Notes: generated by a model not told the origin, from the sequence alone. Positions 25,601 through 33,383 are shown, counted from the stretch's first letter. The stretch: DNA of 64,000 bases from Thalassotalea litorea (GCF_005843925.1 NZ_VCBC01000014.1:1-64000); one strand, 5' to 3'. A program made the numbers and translations.

Positions 25601-26345
25601 TATATTGCGGCATCAGGTGCTCAAACTCTTGAATCAAAGCACATTCTTTGATCCATTCTTCCACCTGAATTTTCGATATCTTCGATGCTGGCGGTTGTAC
25701 TCCATCCTCTTCCAAAATGGCGGCAATCATTGCCTTGATGGTCTCCATCTTGCCTTCTTTGGAATGGACAGCGCGAATAAGTTTCTCAATATGACGCAAA
25801 TTAGCGTCGGCTTCACACAAACTAAAGTATCGGGCGGCGGTCAGTAGCTCTTTTTTGCCATTGCTGGTCGCCATCACTGTGCGATCGTTTTGGATCACAC
25901 TGCGATATTCCTTGTTATTCAGTGCCTTTGATGTGATGACATTATCTTTGCGCATATTGCGTACAATTTCAGAGATAGGTATTGCTCGATTGCCGGCAAT
26001 GTCCTGAGCTATGAAATCCGCAATATCAAAGCCTTTATCGATAAATCGAAACACCACCGCATGGTTAGATGCGGTTAGCACCGCCATACAGGTTTTACCG
26101 CTAAGGCGCTGATACTCATAAATAATAAAGCTAGACTCACGGGGCAAATACCAGGTTTGGAAATTATCTCGTGTCGCGGGTACGACCTTAGATGGCGCTT
26201 CACCATAAAACACCGGTAGCAGACGTTGCAAGGTGGTTTTACCGGAAGCGTTGGTTCCACAGATATTGGTGTGGCCATCGACTTTAAGTTCGACCATACC
26301 AGGTAAATGGGTATCGATCAGAATGATACGTTGTAATCCAGACAT
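22623..26345 (-). CDS. SMC-like ATPase (MukB/MksB-like)
   Basis: This is a 1240-residue SMC-type protein. The Walker A motif CGTNASGKTT lies at about 29-38. Two very long coiled coils (about 220-530 and 610-1000) flank a globular hinge-like segment near 535-600 (YPGDNTLLSFLRKEIPDWEQ). The C-terminal head has an ABC-signature-like SSHGMAYLILCKFLL and a Walker B HWPIDEIG with both D and E. Such ATPases entrap or extrude DNA loops in chromosome organisation or plasmid exclusion. It is the first gene of the operon, whereas mukFEB and mksFEB place the SMC gene last. No JetD/MksG-type nuclease gene lies next to it. Confidence 0.85.
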   Translation of the reverse strand: MSGLQRIILIDTHLPGMVELKVDGHTNICGTNASGKTTLQRLLPVFYGEAPSKVVPATRDNFQTWYLPRESSFIIYEYQRLSGKTCMAVLTASNHAVVFRFIDKGFDIADFIAQDIAGNRAIPISEIVRNMRKDNVITSKALNNKEYRSVIQNDRTVMATSNGKKELLTAARYFSLCEADANLRHIEKLIRAVHSKEGKMETIKAMIAAILEEDGVQPPASKISKIQVEEWIKECALIQEFEHLMPQYKKLQSCELDIVQTEQRLAQLKQQLSRDLSLLSKQLNDDDNALAEAKQAQSEQARNWEQKRDAFNQNISVAKAELSNAEQHLDQIESEFNDWQDQDIERHQANLKLLPQWQSDYQSVTEQHSLLTEEHQDIEAAYHKRLAALESKQSREFKSLNTEEQQLAEQLRVKQLDEQQALQGLLSKQQLHWQQTQAQYQEQINDSKLAVGTLQTQVSMAAPSFEEQQALALLDSAIEEAQLSEDHARHELNHQQQNLQQLKYQQIGANESLNNARQIVKQRRQHLEQVQAWLYPGDNTLLSFLRKEIPDWEQTLGRVINPELLSRSDLAPAKAELPENLQDTQKAIFNGIVIDYDAIDPPEIVRSQEQLKTQLASAEVALSDAQTQQENAEEQLAALTEQVKEAEQTITTLTSQCQFKADGRKRAQEERQLLKEQHRQMQAERKQGVECELTQQQKSLEKLQLSFADAKEEYQQNCHDEKMEHEMHWQQIIGDIEAQRDSLTERSEQLQVAHRKDKKDCKRWYEDELANRDVDVDKIAKLKQSMATLKSDIEATNRHRDAVAQYQRWYQLVFTKQKSQYLEQSSKAKTNKAEYERQLNQQDTEYVKQKQALRREIQTLEGQLSTNKEASASIQSLKHKLNALLLADVEPKTEQGTVTSRISEAQQLLDKQRQLAESLEQYIQYFDNAIGQKSGTGLTEIWEIARRDCMVKNAQGVESVDARQMVSHLDQLLNTLVPQRLDGLRNNGLIFGNDLTQYYHILADIDSRIELQSKRISKEVGQELSLDGVSESSVQIRSKISEFDFWPKLKHFSKLHKQWLDNEAQKLPNDDYIATIREVLDVLGRASMQGGISQLLDIELHLTEGHSKLLIRTDRQLNESSSHGMAYLILCKFLLAFTRLLRGHSKAIVHWPIDEIGTLAHHNVKKIFDACEDSHIRVLGAFPNPESDILQLFVNRYLIDKQKQQLQVVQPKVNAVKARLQQKREQQQSLSESTAAEELS

Positions 26346-26731
26346 GCGAATGTAAGGTCCCTGTTATTAGCTGTCAGTTTTGAGGGAAAACTGCAGTGAA
26401 ATTATTCCAAAACCGACAGTTTTGATATTAGCGCTAACAGCTAGTGTATCGGTTCATGGGGGCTGATTCAATGCAATTTATCACGCGTTTTGGCAAGCGC
26501 ATATCGATTGATTAATGCTTAAGCATGCAGGTTTACAAGCGGTTCACAACTTCCCCTAAAGGCTAGCGTTTCATCCTTAATTCAAGCAAGGATTCTCGCA
26601 TTTTTTGTTCGCCGATTATATTGGTTAGCTCAGACGTTTTGCCATTTAATCAATTCAATTGGCCGTTATCGAAAACAGAGTTTTTTCGCAACACGATTGG
26701 TCATTATTGCCCAATTCTTCAATTGTTCAAT
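26346..26731. other. upstream region of the SMC operon
   Basis: No protein gene is seen here. Close to the SMC start are two related sequences, CTGTCAGTTTT (about 26370) and AAAACCGACAG (about 26410), that pair as an imperfect hairpin, followed by a perfect 10-bp palindrome TTAGCGCTAA at 26428-26437. These may form an operator or a structured leader for the leftward operon. I could not place a convincing -35/-10 pair. Confidence 0.4.
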
Positions 26732-26809
26732 TTACCAATATTTAAAATAAATCGTCAAAGCGGTAACGATAAGAATCACACTAAGTTGCAACATCAGCTT
26801 TTTATTCAA
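26732..26809 (-). CDS. 25-residue single-helix membrane peptide
   Basis: A TTG start at 26809 is preceded by AAGGAG with seven-base spacing and followed by 25 codons. The peptide begins MNKKLMLQLS, has one continuous hydrophobic helix (about residues 5-22) and ends in FKYW, so it would sit in the inner membrane with a basic N-terminus inside. No family is recognised. The strong ribosome-binding site and clean hydrophobic pattern suggest a real small protein. Its neighbours are the SMC operon downstream on the same strand and unassigned DNA upstream. Confidence 0.5.
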   Translation of the reverse strand: MNKKLMLQLSVILIVTALTIYFKYW

Positions 26810-26837
26810 TGTGATACTCCTTCTTTCTAATCAATTC

Positions 26838-27095
26838 AATATGTTGGTGCTCAGCATATGCAGCCCGTTACGGAATTTCTCATGTCATGCTCATAGATTT
26901 TTTTTGCGAGTACTTATCTCACGAATATATTAACTATTCCGATGAGCATCCATATTAAACGCAAAGAACACACATATAATAACGTTAACAGCGATATCCT
27001 GTTTTGAAAATAATGGAAAATGACGTCTCAGTACATTTATCGAACAAAAATTACATATTGTTAACGGTAAGGCAACGCCAGTTTGATTATTATTA
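26838..27095. other. intergenic, nothing recognised
   Basis: This is AT-rich DNA between the 25-codon gene and the candidate small RNA at 27096. It has a T8 run near 26897 and no reading frame with a ribosome-binding site. Confidence 0.4.
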
Positions 27096-27156
27096 CAGCG
27101 TTAACTTTTCATAGTTCCTTCCTTAAAGTTTCCGGCGCCTATACGGCGCCTTTTTT
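27096..27156 (+). ncRNA. candidate small RNA (block shared with 14035)
   Basis: CAGCGTTAACTTTTCATA and a following TTCCTTCCTTAAA block (27096-27127) repeat the block at 14035-14068. A terminator follows at once: GGCGCC (27134-27139) pairs with GGCGCC (27145-27150), then six T residues. TATTAT at 27088-27093 is a good -10, but no -35 is evident at normal spacing. There is no gene upstream whose transcript it could end, which favours a small independent RNA of about 55-60 nt. Confidence 0.5.
27134..27156 (+). terminator. intrinsic terminator
   Basis: A 6-bp all-GC stem GGCGCC/GGCGCC with a 5-nt loop is followed by TTTTTT. It is the 3' end of the candidate small RNA. Confidence 0.85.
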
Positions 27157-27172
27157 ATTACATGGGGTCAGA

Positions 27173-27621
27173 GTCAATTCTCACAAACTCAAACCTAAAG
27201 AAATCAAAACCTTACCCCCAAAAAGTCATTGACTGTGTCCCCTTATTATCGATACTCCCCCCTTATCTACAACAACCATTGAAACTTGCATGATCAAATT
27301 TGATGTCTTTGGCACCTTAATGTCTGTGCACAGAAAAAACCAAGAATGGCAGTTATTTATTGAGTACGAAACCAGTATCCGCCGACGGATTTAGGATGCG
27401 GTGATCCCACAACAGCAGCTTGATGAAGAGCAATTGGCCAGATACCTGGATGATATATACCATGAGATGGCGTCAGAGACTTATCCGGAAGTAGTCCGAA
27501 TTGATTAAGTCTTAGTCAGATTTTGCGTGGTCCAAAACGGGGACAGAGTCATTAAGTTAATGCATCTAACCGATAGAATTTATTAGCATTTTATTTTCCG
27601 TAATTGACTCTGCCCCCATGA
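27173..27621. repeat. GGGGTCAGAGT-type repeat remnants around a decayed gene
   Basis: GGGGTCAGAGTCAATT near 27175 and AATTGACTCTGCCCCC near 27602 are inverted copies of each other, and an inner pair, TGACTGTGTCCCC (about 27230) and GGGGACAGAGTCA (about 27539), is also inverted. The outer-inner distance is about 70-80 bp on each side. The core is shared with the palindrome at 20453. This looks like two short hairpin elements, or one split element, flanking the pseudogene at 27290. Confidence 0.6.
27290..27508 (+). pseudogene. nonsense-interrupted small protein gene (DUF7661-like)
   Basis: Read as 72 codons plus stop, the frame gives MIKFDVFGTLMSV at the start, a basic SIRRRI segment, an in-frame TAG at codon 35 (27392-27394), then DAVIP, QLARYLDDIYHEMAS and PEVVRID. 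This pattern (KFDVFG, a basic patch, IIP, LAxYLxDxxHE-AS, PEVxRxD) matches a common family of about 70-residue proteobacterial proteins of unknown function, DUF7661 as I recall. A single nonsense codon breaks it, so it is a recent pseudogene or a sequencing error. It lies between the inverted repeats described above. Confidence 0.65.
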
Positions 27622-27634
27622 AATTTTGGTAATG

Positions 27635-27667
27635 AAAAAAGGCCGTGAGGGTTACCTCGCGGCCTTT
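27635..27667 (-). terminator. intrinsic terminator of the DUF4382 gene
   Basis: AAAGGCCG pairs with CGGCCTTT, and the stem extends by TGAGG/CCTCG with one wobble around a GTTA loop. On the minus strand it is followed by six T residues, just past the DUF4382 stop codon. Confidence 0.85.
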
Positions 27668-27689
27668 AGTAGGTATCTGGTATTTGAAA

Positions 27690-28670
27690 TTAGTTGCCGG
27701 GAAAATCCGCTAACGTTGTTTCATCAACCACAATTGATACGTTTTGCTGTTCGACAAAGATTAGCTCGTCGTCCATCTCTGGGTCGTCTTCAGTTTCACA
27801 ACTTAACGCTAAGGTGTAGTCACCGGCTAGCAAGAAACCAATTTCGTATTCATACATGTTGGTATTTTCATTGTAGAACACGCCAGCACTGGCAAGTGGT
27901 TGAGTCTCATCTGCAACATCGTTTGCGGTGTTATCGCCTAAATCGGTTTGATCTGCGCCGTTATAGAGATAAACACTCGCCGCCGGCAAAGATGTGTCTT
28001 CAGGCGGTAATTGCGTACAATCGTAAGCAAGTTCAGAAACCGTGCCCAATAAATGACCAATTTCACTATTATCCACCAAGCGTACGCCGCGTGGTTTAAC
28101 GAAATAGTTATCCTGACCAGCCGGGTCCGTCATGCCTTTACGAAGATCAAATTCCAGGGTAAAGCTCACATTACCGCCTTGGGCTACCGTAAAACCATCC
28201 AGTTTCAATTCATTTGAAGGTACGACAACCGGAATTTCTTGCTCTGGTGAAATTTCATTGCCCGCGTCATCGTACTGAGCGTCTTTAATGGCAAATGAAC
28301 CCTCGCTCAATACAAAGCGCATTTGATTGTATTTACCGGCTTCAATTTCGATATTATTAATCAAAGTAAGCGCGTCATCACCAGTGTAATCGAGTAAATT
28401 GATACCAACACTATTCACCGCATCTGGACAAACACTATTGGCGTTAATCATTTCCGGGTGTTCACCGACGATAAATTCGGTTTTGCCACCTTCGCCGTTT
28501 AGCTCTACGCGGTTAAAGCACAAAGTAACATTGCTCACACCATTTACCGGTGCATCACTGATAGCAAGTGAAAATGTTGAAGATTCATCAGAGTCGTTGC
28601 TGCAACCTGAAAGCGATAAAGAAGCGGATAAAGCCAGCGCGAGTGCGATTTTGGTTTTTGCAAAAAACAT
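27690..28670 (-). CDS. DUF4382 lipoprotein
   Basis: This encodes 326 residues with a lipoprotein signal (SLSLSGCSND). The mature part starts FSLAISDAPVNGVSNVTLCFNRVEL, the typical opening of DUF4382, a surface or periplasmic domain of unknown function with a beta-sandwich look. A C-terminal 120-residue part (DCTQLPPEDTSLPAASVYLY onward) has further beta strands and ends in EQQNVSIVVDET. AAGG precedes the ATG at 28670. It is monocistronic with its own terminator. Confidence 0.82.
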   Translation of the reverse strand: MFFAKTKIALALALSASLSLSGCSNDSDESSTFSLAISDAPVNGVSNVTLCFNRVELNGEGGKTEFIVGEHPEMINANSVCPDAVNSVGINLLDYTGDDALTLINNIEIEAGKYNQMRFVLSEGSFAIKDAQYDDAGNEISPEQEIPVVVPSNELKLDGFTVAQGGNVSFTLEFDLRKGMTDPAGQDNYFVKPRGVRLVDNSEIGHLLGTVSELAYDCTQLPPEDTSLPAASVYLYNGADQTDLGDNTANDVADETQPLASAGVFYNENTNMYEYEIGFLLAGDYTLALSCETEDDPEMDDELIFVEQQNVSIVVDETTLADFPGN

Positions 28671-28897
28671 AGTATTGCCTTTATTATTTTGTTTGCTTTC
28701 GACTTGAATAAAAATAGTCGAACAATGATGGAAGACGCCTGCAAATACCGATTATAGTGTACTTCACAGGACTAAGTTTTAGGGGGCAAGGTAAGATCAA
28801 ATATAAACCATTCTTGTGCAAACAGTCAAAAGCCACTTTGTGACTTTTTGTACACTGTGGTTTAAATGAGCAATTCGATAAAAACCACCAGACAACA

Positions 28898-29521
28898 CTA
28901 ATTAATATGCTGTTTAGCCTTAACCAGCCAATCGCGTTTTGAGGCTTTGCTGATGCATTGCATTAGATCAAAGTCGATATCGTCGACGGCAAGGTTAGCT
29001 CTGACTTCACCCAATAGTGATACCCAGAGTTTGGCGGTCATTTGCGCATCGAATAAGGCCCGGTGAAAATCACCGGATTCATTGAGGTTTTTATAGGAAA
29101 CTAGTGTACCAAGCCGGTGATTCGGGGCATCGCTGAACACGCGTCTGGAGGTTAATAAACTACAGGCAAACTGGCCGGCATAATTACGATTAATTAAGGA
29201 AAGCTCGGAATCGAGAAATTTTTTATCAAACGAAGCATTGTGAGCAAGCAGGTTATCATCTCCAAGAAACTGCCAAAATGCTTCCATAACTTCAGCATTG
29301 GGTGCGGCGCTTTGCAGCATTCGATTTGTGATCCCGGTATATTGTTCGATAAAGCTGTTGACGCGACGCCCGGGGTTCATCAATGCCTGAAATGTGTCGA
29401 CTGGCTTACCTTTTCTCAGACGCACAGCACCAATTTCAATGGCGCGATCACCATTGTCGGGCGACAGCCCCGTTGTTTCAAAATCGAGTACCACAAGGTC
29501 ATCGGCAAATTGCGTTTCCAT
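28898..29521 (-). CDS. DnaQ-like 3'-5' exonuclease (DEDDh)
   Basis: This encodes 207 residues. The DEDDh motifs are VLDFETTGLS (D13 and E15), LLAHNASFDKKFL and HRALFDAQMTAKL, giving two metal ions and the catalytic histidine. It resembles the epsilon-like exonuclease group, but there is no polymerase-binding tail, so it may act in repair or RNA trimming. The ATG at 29521 is preferred over a GTG three bases upstream because AGAAG then has normal spacing. It follows the sensor kinase gene by 42 bases on the same strand. Confidence 0.85.
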   Translation of the reverse strand: METQFADDLVVLDFETTGLSPDNGDRAIEIGAVRLRKGKPVDTFQALMNPGRRVNSFIEQYTGITNRMLQSAAPNAEVMEAFWQFLGDDNLLAHNASFDKKFLDSELSLINRNYAGQFACSLLTSRRVFSDAPNHRLGTLVSYKNLNESGDFHRALFDAQMTAKLWVSLLGEVRANLAVDDIDFDLMQCISKASKRDWLVKAKQHIN

Positions 29522-29563
29522 CACACTTCTTTTTGTACAAATTTACGATTATCAGGAGTCTAC

Positions 29564-31036
29564 CTAATTTCGCCGCAAATTAAAAAAGAAACGGGTTCCT
29601 TGCCCTAATTCACTTGTGACATTGATGTCGTTGTTAAGGATTTCCAACAACCGTTTGCAAATCGTGAGACCCAGACCATTGTGTTTTTTACAATCTTCAG
29701 AAGCATTACTTGCTCGGTACCTGGCATCGAATATGTACGACAGCTCTTCCTTGCGTATGCCCGTACCATTATCTCTTATCGCCACTTGTAAGGTATACTC
29801 ATCCACTTCAATAATGCTCAGTTCAATCTCACCATTGGCCGGCGTATGGCGCAAAGCGTTGTCGAGCAAATTGGTGATCACCCGCTCTATTTTTCCGATA
29901 TCACTATGCACCATAAAGTGCCCAAACTCAGGCCGCACATTGATGAGAATATTTTTGTTACTCGCGCTTAATTTAAATTTGTCGGAAACATCATATAACA
30001 GTTCGGTCAGATTGAAATGTTCAAGATTGACTGAAACCTGACCGGCCTCCAAATGCGCTAATTCAAAAAGCTGTTCAATAAGACAATTGAGTTGCTTGGC
30101 ATTGGTAAGTGCGATTTGTAAAAACTCCTGCTTTTGTGCTTCGCTCAACGCGTGGTTTAAACTCAAGGTTTCCAAGTACCCTTGCATATTCGCCAACGGA
30201 GTTCGCAAATCATGGGATATATGAGTCAGTAATTCACGACGATTTTTTTCATTGTGATTAAGCTGGTCAAATTGTCGATTAATTTTTGCAACCATCTGAT
30301 TGAATAGGTTACCTAACTGGTTCACTTCGTTGTGATCATGTTGTGGCCAGGGGTAAAGTTGCATCTGGTTCTGTTCGAACCCTGAACTTCTAAACCGTTT
30401 CATTTCATCTGCCAAGCGGCGAATTGGGTGGGTAAAAAAACGAAACAAGCCGAGCATCAAAACGAGTAACATAATCAGAGCAATGCCTGAAAATGCCAGA
30501 TAAACTTGCATTTCTTTACTGGTATTGGTGCGATCTAAAATGGTTTCATATCGTTCTCCGGCGACAATAACATACAAGTAACCCTGCAATGTGACCCCAT
30601 TAAAAACTGGTGCTGCAGAAAAGATTTTTTTGCGATTAGTATGTCTTGGATCATCACCGAAAATCGGCAGCGCAGCCTGATTTTGCGTCAATAGATTAAT
30701 CGGCCTGATATCAATGCTTTGTCGATGAATTCTTGACTCGTCTGCAGAATGGGCAAGAATAGCTCCATCAGGAGCAACAAAATAAAATTCAAAAGCAGGC
30801 CCTAGCACCATTAAGGTGTGAAACAGGTTTTGCAACGCTTTAAAGTCATATTCGCCCTGTTGTAGTAGAGGGTTATCGCGAGCTAAATTAGCGGCGAGTG
30901 ACAAATGTAATCTTTGTTGTGCCTCAAAACGCAACTGTGTTTTGAGCGTATCACTCCACAGGTAAAATCCAAGCGCAATCACCGCAAACAGTGCGAGTAG
31001 ACTTATCGACAATCGTTGATACAAAGACAGTTTCAT
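29564..31036 (-). CDS. sensor histidine kinase
   Basis: This encodes 490 residues with one N-terminal membrane helix (about 10-27), a periplasmic sensor domain of about 140 residues, a second helix (about 175-198), a HAMP linker, the phospho-acceptor H275 in THISHDLRTPL, and an ATPase domain with NLLDNALRHTPANG and RDNGTGIRKEE. It pairs with the OmpR-type regulator encoded 85 bases upstream. The signal sensed is unknown; the two spondin-domain proteins encoded upstream may be targets or ligands. Confidence 0.92.
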   Translation of the reverse strand: MKLSLYQRLSISLLALFAVIALGFYLWSDTLKTQLRFEAQQRLHLSLAANLARDNPLLQQGEYDFKALQNLFHTLMVLGPAFEFYFVAPDGAILAHSADESRIHRQSIDIRPINLLTQNQAALPIFGDDPRHTNRKKIFSAAPVFNGVTLQGYLYVIVAGERYETILDRTNTSKEMQVYLAFSGIALIMLLVLMLGLFRFFTHPIRRLADEMKRFRSSGFEQNQMQLYPWPQHDHNEVNQLGNLFNQMVAKINRQFDQLNHNEKNRRELLTHISHDLRTPLANMQGYLETLSLNHALSEAQKQEFLQIALTNAKQLNCLIEQLFELAHLEAGQVSVNLEHFNLTELLYDVSDKFKLSASNKNILINVRPEFGHFMVHSDIGKIERVITNLLDNALRHTPANGEIELSIIEVDEYTLQVAIRDNGTGIRKEELSYIFDARYRASNASEDCKKHNGLGLTICKRLLEILNNDINVTSELGQGTRFFFNLRRN

Positions 31037-31121
31037 GTAAGCGCTTGAATCCGTTTACACGCGCATGCTGCGCACAGGTTTAAAAGGGTTAAAGCGCTCG
31101 ATTGTCTAAATACCAGCACGA

Positions 31122-31877
31122 TTAATGCACGCCATGCTCGTTAAATTTGTACCCCACGCCCCAAACGGTTTGCACGATTTTAGGGTCAGATACGTCCGAT
31201 TCAAGCTTATTACGCAATCGATTGATGTGTGAATTTACGGTGTGCTCATAGCCACTGTGATGATATCCCCATACCGAACTTAGTAAATCGGAACGCGAAA
31301 ACACCTGTCCGGGATGCATAGCGAGGAAACAAAGCAAGTCATATTCCGTGGATGTCAGGTGCAATGTCTGACCATGGATTCGAATTTGATGGCTGGTTTG
31401 GTTGATTTCCAATTGACCAATAACAATCCGCTTATGTTCTGGTTGACTGCAGTTGGTCGCTTGTTCTGAAAATTGAAGGGCAAGCGTTTGCGCTTGATGA
31501 ACGGCTTTAATTAAATTTACCCGCCTTAAAAGACTTCTGACTCGTGCTTGTAACTCTCTGACACTAAATGGCTTGGTCATATAATCATCGGCACCCAGTT
31601 CTAACCCGACTACCCTGTCGGTTTCTGAGCTACGAGACGTCAGCATTAATATCGCTTGCTCTGGATCCGTATCTCTCACCTTACGACAAATATCCAGCCC
31701 GGAAACGCGACCGAGCATGACATCCAAAATGATAAGATCAAACGACTGAGATTGTGCTTTTTCCAGTCCTGATTCACCATCAAATGCTAGCTCCACATCG
31801 AAATTTAGTTCCTTTAATTGCACTTCAATTAGATGTGCAATGTCATGGTCGTCTTCTACCACTAATATCGTTGTCAT
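31122..31877 (-). CDS. OmpR-family response regulator
   Basis: This encodes 251 residues: a receiver domain with acidic D9/D10, phospho-acceptor D52 in LIILDVMLG and K102 in TKPF, a linker, then an OmpR-type winged helix (LTSTEYDLLCFLAMHPGQ and INRLRNKLE). It would bind DNA as a dimer when phosphorylated by the adjacent kinase. The ATG at 31877 follows GGGGAAG; a GTG 18 bases upstream is less likely. Confidence 0.93.
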   Translation of the reverse strand: MTTILVVEDDHDIAHLIEVQLKELNFDVELAFDGESGLEKAQSQSFDLIILDVMLGRVSGLDICRKVRDTDPEQAILMLTSRSSETDRVVGLELGADDYMTKPFSVRELQARVRSLLRRVNLIKAVHQAQTLALQFSEQATNCSQPEHKRIVIGQLEINQTSHQIRIHGQTLHLTSTEYDLLCFLAMHPGQVFSRSDLLSSVWGYHHSGYEHTVNSHINRLRNKLESDVSDPKIVQTVWGVGYKFNEHGVH

Positions 31878-31907
31878 CTGGCTTCCCCTATGCACCGGAG
31901 TTGCCTG

Positions 31908-31944
31908 AAAAACCCAGATGGACTGGTATTCACCAGACCATCTG
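31908..31944 (-). terminator. terminator or attenuator between spondin genes and the two-component genes
   Basis: A hairpin at 31915-31944 pairs CAGATGG with CCATCTG and CTGGT with ACCAG, with one A-A mismatch and an ATTC loop. On the minus strand it is followed by GGGTTTTT. It lies between the second spondin gene and the regulator gene, so it may limit read-through and keep regulator levels below those of the spondin proteins. Confidence 0.7.
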
Positions 31945-31956
31945 AATTAGTGACAA

Positions 31957-32676
31957 TCACTCGATGCGAGTAACAGTTACTCGAATAGTGGGGTTATCAA
32001 AGCGATGTGCCTGAGTCAGCACTGATTGTGCCAATCCATCATCCATGGTTACTACACCTGGATGCGCGGCAATAAAGTCGACATCATCGCGGTCGGCGTT
32101 ATAGCCTTCCCCACCGGCTGCTGGGCCCGGAATTGTTTCTGCAAGTTCGCTATTTTTTTCCGTCCCTGCATCATAAGAACCCATCACCATGGAAATACTT
32201 TCGTTTAATGCCATCTGACTGATATTTAGTCCATTAATCCCAGTGAATGCATCATTCGTATTGACCAGCATTGTTGCGCCACTTAGGTAAGTTGGCATGG
32301 CATCGGCAAGGCTGATTTCAATGGTTTCACTGCTTCCTGGCATAATGATGTCCTCGCCAGATACGCCGGCTAAGGCTACACCCAAACCGAGAACCTGACT
32401 GTTATCGCCACTTTCAGCGAGATTCTCCATCGCATCATTTGCGCTTTCGCCAATGTTCCACAGCATTCCTTCGTTATGCAATACCACGGCAAACGGCGAA
32501 AGAGGCTGAGCATTGGTTAAATTGGCCACAGTTACCTGATACCGATAAAGCATCGGCTCAGGCTCTGGCATTAGCCCTTCATCGTCATCATCACAGGCAC
32601 TGACAAAGAGTAATAAGCTTGCGGCAACTAAGATTTTCACTGCACTTTTTTTACTGGGGTTTCGATAAATAGTCAT
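31957..32676 (-). CDS. spondin-domain lipoprotein
   Basis: This encodes 239 residues. A lipoprotein signal ends at FVSACDDDD, followed by a spondin_N-like domain (YQVTVANLTNAQPLSPFAVV opening, AGTEKNSELAETIPGPAAGG near 190, closing TIRVTVTRIE). The domain is a beta-sandwich found in secreted proteins; the bacterial role is unknown. A strong AGGAGG precedes the ATG. It is nine bases downstream of a second spondin-domain gene and is separated from the two-component genes by a hairpin. Confidence 0.83.
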   Translation of the reverse strand: MTIYRNPSKKSAVKILVAASLLLFVSACDDDDEGLMPEPEPMLYRYQVTVANLTNAQPLSPFAVVLHNEGMLWNIGESANDAMENLAESGDNSQVLGLGVALAGVSGEDIIMPGSSETIEISLADAMPTYLSGATMLVNTNDAFTGINGLNISQMALNESISMVMGSYDAGTEKNSELAETIPGPAAGGEGYNADRDDVDFIAAHPGVVTMDDGLAQSVLTQAHRFDNPTIRVTVTRIE

Positions 32677-32684
32677 AAAACCTC

Positions 32685-33383
32685 CTAATTAACCACAATC
32701 GTGATGCGAGCGACCGGATTTAACCAACGATGAACCGTATTATCCAAATCACTTTTACCACCGGACAAATCATCATCTCCAAGATTACCGCGATGGATAT
32801 GCACTAAGACATTATCCTCCGTCGATGTGACGCCAGTCGCACCTATTCCTGCGTTCATGCCTGGCGCGGCTGGAATACCCGGTTCACCCGGTGCTCCAGC
32901 ACCATTGACAATTTCATCATTGGCTTCAGTTCCCGCATCATAGGCATTGAGAGTGAAGCTGTAGGTGCCTGGCTCGGTGGGAATTTTCCAGCTGTTCAAA
33001 CCGACGAATCCATCATTGGTTGGCAGTAACATAGAAGCCAGTGATAAATAGTCGTTTCCGTCGGCACTGGAGAGTGATGTTTCAATCCGGGCACCCGGGG
33101 CGAGCAAACCATCTGCTGGGTTTTCAACAAGATCGGCACTGACGCTGGTGAGCAAGGTTCCCATACCAGAAATATCACCACCTTCGGCAATTGCCTGCAA
33201 TTCAGGAGATGCCGATTCGCCAACGACAAACATGCTGGCATCAGCAGAGTGGGCAGCGATTACCAGAGGTGTAAAATACATCCCCTGAGTTAAGTTAGTG
33301 ACTGTGATCTGTAAATCCTGGGCCCAGACATTACCGCTTACTGCAAAAGATGCCGCGGCCGCGATTAATTTCATTTTCATCAT
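32685..33383 (-). CDS. secreted spondin-domain protein
   Basis: This encodes about 232 residues with a signal peptide ending near NVWAQD and a spondin_N-like domain that closely parallels the next gene product (LQITVTNLTQGMYFTPLVIA opening, AYDAGTEANDEIVNGAGAPG, closing VARITIVVN). It lacks the lipobox of its neighbour, so it would be free in the periplasm or released. The ATG at 33383 has GAGG six bases upstream; a frame four codons longer is possible. The pair probably arose by duplication. Confidence 0.83.
   Translation of the reverse strand: MMKMKLIAAAASFAVSGNVWAQDLQITVTNLTQGMYFTPLVIAAHSADASMFVVGESASPELQAIAEGGDISGMGTLLTSVSADLVENPADGLLAPGARIETSLSSADGNDYLSLASMLLPTNDGFVGLNSWKIPTEPGTYSFTLNAYDAGTEANDEIVNGAGAPGEPGIPAAPGMNAGIGATGVTSTEDNVLVHIHRGNLGDDDLSGGKSDLDNTVHRWLNPVARITIVVN

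Noticed and set aside
20774..26345. Full Wadjet (JetABCD) defence system
   Set aside because: No JetD-type nuclease gene is adjacent and the gene order differs; only an SMC complex can be supported.
26621..26830. 69-residue plus-strand frame
   Set aside because: It has no ribosome-binding site and lies opposite the better-supported 25-codon gene.
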